Below, piece by piece: positions 13,550 through 18,057 of a DNA stretch of 18,057 nt (position 1 is its first letter; every line of letters begins with the position of its first letter). A model generated the notes under the pieces. That model searched no databases and was not told the origin of the DNA. It was given only the letters and a program-made list of their open reading frames with translations. This stretch comes from Rhodoluna sp. (GTDB lineage Bacteria > Actinomycetota > Actinomycetes > Actinomycetales > Microbacteriaceae). The DNA is taken from contig JAPLAJ010000059.1 of assembly GCA_026393335.1 (NCBI GenBank), positions 1-18,057 of the forward strand, in the 5' to 3' direction. Both the position numbers and the translations under genes were made by a program.

Positions 13550-15031
13550 TTAGGAAAGAATGTCCGCACTCATCTTTGAGCCGTCTTTCTTGTTGATCAT
13601 TCCCCAGATGAAACCGATTACAAGAGCTGCAAACGGTAGCAAGACCAGGGTCCAACCAAGAGTGGTCATAGACCATGCGTTACCTGATTCCTCAGGTGAT
13701 GGCGCTAAACCTGAAAGCAGGTTGAAGCGTGACATCAAGAGGTATAGACCAACGCCAAGAGCCAGAGCTGAAAGCGCTGGAGCAACGATTGCCTTGAACC
13801 AGTGTGTGCCTGGGTTCATCATGAAGTAACGAATCACAGCAACGCTAACCAAGATCTCGACAAGCATCACTGCAATAGCTGTGATTGCGCTCATCCAGAA
13901 GAATAGGTTCAAGACTGGATCAAGGCTCTGTACTACGAACAGGATGATTACCAGAATCGCGATAACTGAAGTGACAATTACTCCACCAACAGGTGCACCA
14001 GATGCATTGGTTCTTCCAAAAGATGCTGGAAGAACACCGGCACGACCAAGAGCAAACACGTAACGTGCGTTTGCGTTCTGGAAGGCAAGTAGACCTGCGA
14101 ACAATGATGAAACAACTAGCCACTCCATGATGGTTACTAGCCATGGACCAACATTCTCACCAACTAGGTAGAACAGCACTGCTGCTGGGTTTGCACCACC
14201 TTCAGAGATCTCTGCAACTCTGTCAATAACAGTTGCTGAACCTAGGCCTGTGACCATAGCAAAAGAAACCAAAGCGAAAACAGCAGTAATGATTCCAACA
14301 GCCCAATAGGTTGCCTTAGGCACAGTGCGCTTAGGGTCAACTGATTCTTCACCATAGATTGCTGTTGCTTCAAAACCGATGTATGAAGCTAGTGCGAATG
14401 CGATTGCGATACCAGCACCACCTGCAAAGCCACCAACGAAAATGTTTTCTGGTGAGAATGAAGCAGCGAAGTTCATCTCTCCTGCATGGTTTGCCAAAAT
14501 TGCAACACCGGCAATAAGAAGTGAAAGAACTTCAAGTCCCATAAGCGCGCCAAGAACCTTAGCTCCAACATCAACACTTAGTAGTGATAGCGCGGTAACA
14601 ATAACCCAAGCAATAGCTGCCCAAACATACCAAGGCATATCGATACCGAGTAGAGCTGCACCTTGACCTGCCATGATGGCACCGAAGAAACCATAGATCG
14701 CCAACTGGATAGTTGTGTATGCAACTATCGAGACAAAGGCAGATCCTGTTCCTGCATTTCTACCTAGTCCCCGACCGACGTAGGCAAAGAAAGCTCCAGC
14801 GTTTGTCACCTTGCTTGTCATCGCTGTGAAACCAACGCTGAAAAGAATAAGGACTAAACCAACAAGCAGATATGCACCAGGAGCTGCTGCACCGTTACCA
14901 GCAAGAATTGCCACCGGCACCGCTCCTGTCATTCCCACTAGCGGGGCAGATGCTGCCACCACGAAAAACACAATTCCTAAGACACCCAGTCGGTTCTTCC
15001 GTAGGGAATTATCTTTTGTTTCCATTGACAT
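13550..15031 (-). CDS. APC-superfamily amino acid/polyamine permease
   Basis: A 493-residue integral membrane transporter with about 12 predicted helices. Helix 1 starts near residue 17 and holds the unwound AASAPLVGMTGA segment characteristic of APC transporters. The consensus FALASYIGFEATAIYGEESVDPKRTVPKATY lies near residues 210-240, the conserved GFE-x(3)-EE-x-x(2)-PxRTVPRA region of PuuP/amino-acid permeases. The ATG is preceded by GAGGAG with six bases between, a strong ribosome binding site. It is divergent from the ADC-family gene, and between them lie two matching palindromes. The nearby gamma-glutamyl ligase suggests that the substrate is an amine, polyamine or amino acid. Substrate specificity cannot be read from sequence. 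Confidence 0.85.
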   Translation of the reverse strand: MSMETKDNSLRKNRLGVLGIVFFVVAASAPLVGMTGAVPVAILAGNGAAAPGAYLLVGLVLILFSVGFTAMTSKVTNAGAFFAYVGRGLGRNAGTGSAFVSIVAYTTIQLAIYGFFGAIMAGQGAALLGIDMPWYVWAAIAWVIVTALSLLSVDVGAKVLGALMGLEVLSLLIAGVAILANHAGEMNFAASFSPENIFVGGFAGGAGIAIAFALASYIGFEATAIYGEESVDPKRTVPKATYWAVGIITAVFALVSFAMVTGLGSATVIDRVAEISEGGANPAAVLFYLVGENVGPWLVTIMEWLVVSSLFAGLLAFQNANARYVFALGRAGVLPASFGRTNASGAPVGGVIVTSVIAILVIILFVVQSLDPVLNLFFWMSAITAIAVMLVEILVSVAVIRYFMMNPGTHWFKAIVAPALSALALGVGLYLLMSRFNLLSGLAPSPEESGNAWSMTTLGWTLVLLPFAALVIGFIWGMINKKDGSKMSADILS

Positions 15032-15059
15032 TTATTACTCCTCGTCGAGAATAGGAAAT

Positions 15060-15075
15060 CGTTCGGGTATGAACG
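15060..15075. promoter_or_regulatory. Palindromic operator candidate A (permease side)
   Basis: CGTTCGGGTATGAACG has 5-base inverted arms (CGTTC/GAACG) and a six-base centre. It matches site B at 15176-15191 in every position apart from purine/purine or pyrimidine/pyrimidine changes. It would overlap the transcription start set by a minus-strand TATAAG at 15081-15086, a position suited to repression. Confidence 0.5.
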
Positions 15076-15080
15076 ACCTT

Positions 15081-15086
15081 CTTATA
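15081..15086 (-). promoter_or_regulatory. Candidate -10 element of the permease gene
   Basis: The minus strand reads TATAAG, which would start the transcript near 15074 and give a leader of about 43 bases with the GAGGAG site. No clear -35 hexamer is seen. A second TATAAA lies further upstream and is an alternative. Confidence 0.3.
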
Positions 15087-15148
15087 GATTGGTGCAAAAC
15101 AAGAGAGAAATGGCTCATTTATAGGTTCTGTTACCTGATGGTTGTTTA

Positions 15149-15168
15149 ATCGTTATCTGCATCGTTAT
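15149..15168. repeat. Direct repeat ATCGTTAT in the divergent promoter region
   Basis: ATCGTTAT occurs at 15149-15156 and 15161-15168, twelve bases apart start to start, between operator candidates A and B. Spacing near one helical turn could suit a regulator binding one face of DNA. It may also be chance in A/T-rich sequence. Confidence 0.3.
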
Positions 15169-15175
15169 AAAGGTT

Positions 15176-15191
15176 CATTCGGATACGAATG
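15176..15191. promoter_or_regulatory. Palindromic operator candidate B (ADC-gene side)
   Basis: CATTCGGATACGAATG has 5-base inverted arms (CATTC/GAATG) with a six-base centre and is the partner of site A. It covers the expected -35 region and spacer of the TAATCT promoter for the ADC-family gene, a position suited to repression. Confidence 0.5.
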
Positions 15192-15197
15192 GTTCGC

Positions 15198-15203
15198 TAA
15201 TCT
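15198..15203 (+). promoter_or_regulatory. Candidate -10 for a leaderless ADC-family transcript
   Basis: TAATCT (TAnnnT) ends seven bases before the ATG at 15211, which has no Shine-Dalgarno site. This repeats the arrangement seen before copC. Confidence 0.3.
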
Positions 15204-15210
15204 TGATGTT

Positions 15211-16023
15211 ATGAGTGAATTACATGGATTTATGGCCCCTAAGACCCCTACTGGCAAATCAGCAATAATCCCTAATATGCCTTGGTTTTATTCAGGCACC
15301 CTACTGACAGTTGAGTATCTAACTGATGAGGCCAACGTCAGAGCTATCTTGCCCCCTGAGCTAGAACTAGCTGATGAGCACCCAGGCGCAGTTGCATTGA
15401 TTTGGGCTGACTGGCAATCCTGTTCCACTGGTGGAGAAGAACTACTTGATCCAGTTCGCTCACAATACCTAGAAGCATTCGTTGTTGTGAGATGCAAGTA
15501 CCAAGGTAAGACTTATTCACGTTGTGTAGCAATCTGGGTTACTAAAGACTTTGCTATTGCCCGTGGCTGGTTCCAGGGTTACCCAAAGAAGCTAGGCAAT
15601 GTTGCTGTTACCAGAATCTTCAACCACGGTAAAGCAACTCCAAGACTAGAAGCAGGAGCAAAGCTTGGTGCTTCTCTTGCTGCATATGATCACAGACTTG
15701 CTTCTGCTGTTGTGACTCTAAGAAAGCCTGCTGACTCAAATGGTTTTGTTAATGGTCATCCAATGATTCACTCACGCTGGATGCCATCAATTACTCCAGG
15801 TCTAGGTAACTCAATGGATCAACTAATCACCATGGGTGGAGTTGATGCAGATCTAGGAACACCTTGGGTAGGAGATGCTGAACTTACACTCTCTGATTCC
15901 AAGTGGGATGAACTGAATTCAATTCTTCCAGTCAAAGAAATTCTTGGTGGTTACTACCGCGAAGTTGGAGTTACCTTCAACGGTGGAACACTGCTAGCAG
16001 ATAACTCAAATCCTTCGATTTAG
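15211..16023 (+). CDS. Acetoacetate decarboxylase (ADC) family protein
   Basis: A 270-residue protein matching the ADC family over its length. The FQGYPKKLG motif (about 121-129) supplies Lys126, expected to be the Schiff-base lysine, and Lys127, its neighbour that lowers the pKa in clostridial ADC. YLEAF (Glu88) corresponds to an acidic active-site position. Family members include true acetoacetate decarboxylases and Schiff-base aldolase/dehydratase-type enzymes. The frame extends to a TTG at 15142, but that would place operator B and the promoter inside the gene. The ATG at 15211 (MSELHGFMAPK) is therefore preferred. It is divergent from the permease and tail-to-tail with the gamma-glutamyl ligase, overlapping its stop by four bases. 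The reaction is unassigned, and context suggests a side step in amine or amino acid use. Confidence 0.8.
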   Translation: MSELHGFMAPKTPTGKSAIIPNMPWFYSGTLLTVEYLTDEANVRAILPPELELADEHPGAVALIWADWQSCSTGGEELLDPVRSQYLEAFVVVRCKYQGKTYSRCVAIWVTKDFAIARGWFQGYPKKLGNVAVTRIFNHGKATPRLEAGAKLGASLAAYDHRLASAVVTLRKPADSNGFVNGHPMIHSRWMPSITPGLGNSMDQLITMGGVDADLGTPWVGDAELTLSDSKWDELNSILPVKEILGGYYREVGVTFNGGTLLADNSNPSI

Positions 16024-17369
16024 TAATCTTCGAAGTATTCCTGAATCTCCCAGTCAGTCACATCTCTAGTTGATGGGTCTGGTACAGCTGCTTCGTATCT
16101 TTCGATCTCATCGCGCTTCATCACTAAGAAGATTCCAATTAGACCAGTTGACATGTGCTCACGCATCCGCTGATTAGCCTCAAGTGCATCTAAGGCTTCA
16201 GTGAAGGTCGCTGGAAGAGTTGCTGCTGCTTCATTGTCATAAGCCATGCCTTCGGCAGCAGCTGGAACAGCTAGCATTCTCACAATGCCATCAAGGGCTG
16301 CAGCCAAGATTCCGGCAATAACGAGATAGGGGTTAGCAGCACCATCACCAACACGAACCTCTAGACGAGTTCCAGAGCCACGCTCTGGTGGAATACGAAC
16401 CATGGTGCTTCTGTTGTCATAACCCCAGTTAGCCCTATAAGGAGCAAGGGTGTCAGGGCCCAATCTCTTGAACGCATTGACGGTTGGGTTCGTAAATGCA
16501 GTAAGTGCATTCGCGTTCTCACAAAGACCTGCAATCATCTGCTTAGCAACTTCACTAAGTTCTGTTCCTTCATGCATTAGGTTCTTACCCTGCTTGTCGG
16601 TGACTGAGAAGTGTAGGTGGAAACCAGATCCTCCCTCATCACTCCAAGGCTTACCTAGGAATGTTGCGTGTTGACCTTCACGGTGAACAATGTCTTTGAT
16701 TGAAGTCTTGAACAAGAAAGTTCTATCGGCTGCATCCATAGCTTCTGAATGCCAAAGGTTTATTTCATATTGACCCGGTGAGAATTCGTGGTTACCTGCG
16801 AATGCTCCGATGTTTAGTTGGTCTAACATTCGAAGTAGATGTAAGAATGTGCCCTTTGGATCTACTAACGAACCGCTTGTGTAGACACGACCAGTTCGTT
16901 CCAGTGATCTCTTGAATCCACCACCTTCAACACGGTCTGCGATATAGAACTCGAGCTCAGGACCAACTACTGGAACTAGCCCTAACTTCTCATACTCAGC
17001 AATAACTTTTCTGAGAACTGTTCTTGGCGAGAAAAGGTTAGGAGACATATCAGGGTTAAGGGCATCGCCAATAACGTAAGCAACCCCTGGCTCCCAAGGC
17101 ATTTCATGAATAGTGTCAGGGTCTATTTGAGTAACTAGATCTTGAAGTCCATCGCCTGCAATGCTCTCTGCATCAAGCACACCACCTTGTGTGTTGGTAA
17201 CCCAAACTCCTTGGCAAAAAGCAGGGCCGTGGCCGGCTGCTTTTTCCAACTGGCTAACCAGTAGGTCTTTGGAGCGTGTAATTCCTAGAACATCTGAATA
17301 GATGACTCTGAGGACATCAATGCCTTGCTCTTGTAGTTTCTCTCTCAGAGCGGTGAGGTTGGTGCTCAT
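16020..17369 (-). CDS. Glutamine synthetase-family gamma-glutamyl ligase (GlnA/PuuA-like)
   Basis: A 449-residue enzyme of the glutamine synthetase fold, using ATP to join the gamma-carboxyl of glutamate to ammonia or an amine. Metal and substrate motifs are in order: GPELEF (Glu138, Glu140), NHEFSPGQYEI (Glu195, Glu202), GSGFHLHFS (His251), LAPYRANWG (Arg312), DNRSTMVRIP and TRLEVRVGDGAANPYL (Glu337, Arg339). The NLYDLP adenylylation site of housekeeping GlnA is absent. Together with the permease and amidotransferase-like neighbour, this favours gamma-glutamylation of an amine, as in PuuA or GlnA3/GlnA4. The frame starts at 17393, but AAAGGAG lies five bases before the ATG at 17369, so the shorter form is chosen. 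The substrate is not determined by sequence. Confidence 0.82.
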   Translation of the reverse strand: MSTNLTALREKLQEQGIDVLRVIYSDVLGITRSKDLLVSQLEKAAGHGPAFCQGVWVTNTQGGVLDAESIAGDGLQDLVTQIDPDTIHEMPWEPGVAYVIGDALNPDMSPNLFSPRTVLRKVIAEYEKLGLVPVVGPELEFYIADRVEGGGFKRSLERTGRVYTSGSLVDPKGTFLHLLRMLDQLNIGAFAGNHEFSPGQYEINLWHSEAMDAADRTFLFKTSIKDIVHREGQHATFLGKPWSDEGGSGFHLHFSVTDKQGKNLMHEGTELSEVAKQMIAGLCENANALTAFTNPTVNAFKRLGPDTLAPYRANWGYDNRSTMVRIPPERGSGTRLEVRVGDGAANPYLVIAGILAAALDGIVRMLAVPAAAEGMAYDNEAAATLPATFTEALDALEANQRMREHMSTGLIGIFLVMKRDEIERYEAAVPDPSTRDVTDWEIQEYFEDY

Positions 17370-17398
17370 TGCAACTCCTTTGTTACATTTCATTAGGG

Positions 17399-17415
17399 TT
17401 CAAACGATATTTGAA
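17399..17415. promoter_or_regulatory. Inverted repeat between divergent ligase and amidotransferase genes
   Basis: TTCAAA-CGATA-TTTGAA is a perfect 6-bp-arm palindrome. It overlaps the -35 of the candidate amidotransferase promoter and lies just upstream of a possible minus-strand -10 (TAATGA, 17390-17395) for the ligase gene. It is well placed to control both. Read on the minus strand from 17417, CATTCAAATAT agrees with the left part of sites A and B (CRTTCRRRTAY). Confidence 0.45.
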
Positions 17416-17439
17416 TGCTACTTCCTAGTAGCGTAAGAA
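17411..17439 (+). promoter_or_regulatory. Candidate promoter of the amidotransferase-like gene
   Basis: TTGAAT (17411-17416) and TAAGAA (17434-17439) are separated by 17 bases. The spacer contains a second inverted repeat, GCTACT-TCCT-AGTAGC (17417-17432, arms of six). The -10 match is modest. Confidence 0.35.
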
Positions 17440-17473
17440 ATAGCCATCTAAACGAAATAGTTATGAAGGAATT

Positions 17474-18057
17474 ATGAAAGCACTTTTTATTCAACATGAC
17501 CATGTCAGCCCAACCGGCTGGGTCGGCGAAGCCCTGGCCCGTCACGGCTTTGAAATTACTGAGGTTCTTGTAGTTCCTGAAAGCTCATTTGAGAGCCCTA
17601 ACATTCCTTTTGAATTCCCAGACTTCAATGAATATGACCTTCTCATTCCCCTAGGTGCTCCATGGGGTGCTTGGGATGATGCCTGCATTGGTAACTGGTT
17701 ACAGCCAGAACTGGATTGGATCAAAAGAGCACTTGAGGCTGACAAGCCTGTTCTAGGAATATGTTTCGGCGGTCAACTAATGGCTAGAGCCCTAGGAGGA
17801 TCGGTAGCCCCTGGACCTAAGGGTGAAATAGGTTGGACCAACATCTGGTCAGATAGAAAAGATTTAGTTAGTAACGGGCCTTGGTTCCAATTCCACTACG
17901 ACCGATGGGTAGTACCCCCAGGTGCCACAGAGATAGCTTGCAACCCAATTGCATCGCAAGCTTTTATTTATCAGAGATCTTTAGCTGTTCAATTCCACCC
18001 TGAACTAAATGCACCTGCCCCTAAGGGTTGGCTGGATTGGCAAGGCTCCAAAAAGGT
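17474..18057 (+). CDS. Class I glutamine amidotransferase-like protein (partial)
   Basis: The frame is open from ATG 17474 to the window edge (194 complete codons), so the C terminus is missing. A GATase class I domain is clear. The nucleophile elbow GICFGGQ carries Cys97, and QFHPE supplies His175 and Glu177, completing the catalytic triad. LIPLGAPWGAWDD (about 57-69) forms the oxyanion-side loop. It resembles stand-alone GMP-synthase-like amidotransferases more than the PuuD peptidase form. GAAGGA lies three to four bases before the ATG, a short spacing. Divergent from the gamma-glutamyl ligase with shared control sites, it may hydrolyse gamma-glutamyl products, the last step of a glutamylation route. 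That role is inference from context. Confidence 0.8.
   Translation, partial: MKALFIQHDHVSPTGWVGEALARHGFEITEVLVVPESSFESPNIPFEFPDFNEYDLLIPLGAPWGAWDDACIGNWLQPELDWIKRALEADKPVLGICFGGQLMARALGGSVAPGPKGEIGWTNIWSDRKDLVSNGPWFQFHYDRWVVPPGATEIACNPIASQAFIYQRSLAVQFHPELNAPAPKGWLDWQGSKK

Noticed and set aside
15142..15210. Longer start of the ADC-family gene at TTG 15142
   Set aside because: The added residues do not look like the family N terminus and would place operator B and the probable promoter inside the coding region.
17370..17393. Longer start of the gamma-glutamyl ligase at 17393
   Set aside because: AAAGGAG lies inside the added stretch, five bases before the ATG at 17369.

Overview
The window looks like a compact, moderate-to-low GC actinobacterial chromosome. 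Gene content, ADC/CopC/APC family variants, very short intergenic gaps and possible leaderless starts suggest a streamlined planktonic member of the Microbacteriaceae (Luna/Rhodoluna/Aquiluna-like). That placement is inference from style and gene content; no rRNA or other phylogenetic marker is present. All genes look chromosomal. I see no phage, insertion sequence, CRISPR array, tRNA or rRNA.

Layout. (1) Positions 1-3421, plus strand: the tail of an unidentified gene, rmuC, and an orphan membrane sensor histidine kinase whose ribosome binding site may be masked by a hairpin. (2) Positions 3436-3476: a strong hairpin between convergent genes. (3) Positions 3486-8235, minus strand: one very large secreted protein gene. 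It has a signal peptide, three CBM-like domains, four copies of a ~173-residue module and four IPT/TIG domains. It is split into three reading frames by two small deletions in near-identical tandem repeats; adding back the 13 and 10 missing bases gives exactly 1,590 codons plus stop. Its upstream region carries two tandem LacI-family-type operators (GAAACCGCTTTC), which points to sugar-responsive control. (4) Positions 8490-11411, minus strand: a dacB-gabD transcription unit ending in a good terminator. (5) Positions 11476-12063, plus strand: a CopC-domain membrane-anchored protein. (6) Positions 12060-18057: aspartase, an APC amino acid/polyamine permease, an acetoacetate decarboxylase-family enzyme, a glutamine synthetase-like gamma-glutamyl ligase and the start of a class I glutamine amidotransferase-like protein.

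How the genes may work together. The permease, gamma-glutamyl ligase, aldehyde dehydrogenase and glutamine amidotransferase-like hydrolase fit the outline of a gamma-glutamylation (Puu-type) route for amines or polyamines: import, glutamylation, oxidation of the aldehyde, and removal of glutamate. The amine oxidase/dehydrogenase step and the GABA transaminase are not in the window. The divergent permease/ADC promoter region holds two matching 16-base imperfect palindromes (consensus CRTTCGGRTAYGAAYG), one beside each gene. A partial match lies in the ligase/amidotransferase promoter region, so a shared regulator is plausible but unproven. Two convergent gene pairs overlap by the same four bases (TTAG), which shows how tightly the region is packed. 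No stretch over 300 bases lacks a gene; the longest gap (8236-8514) holds operators, a terminator and a second hairpin.
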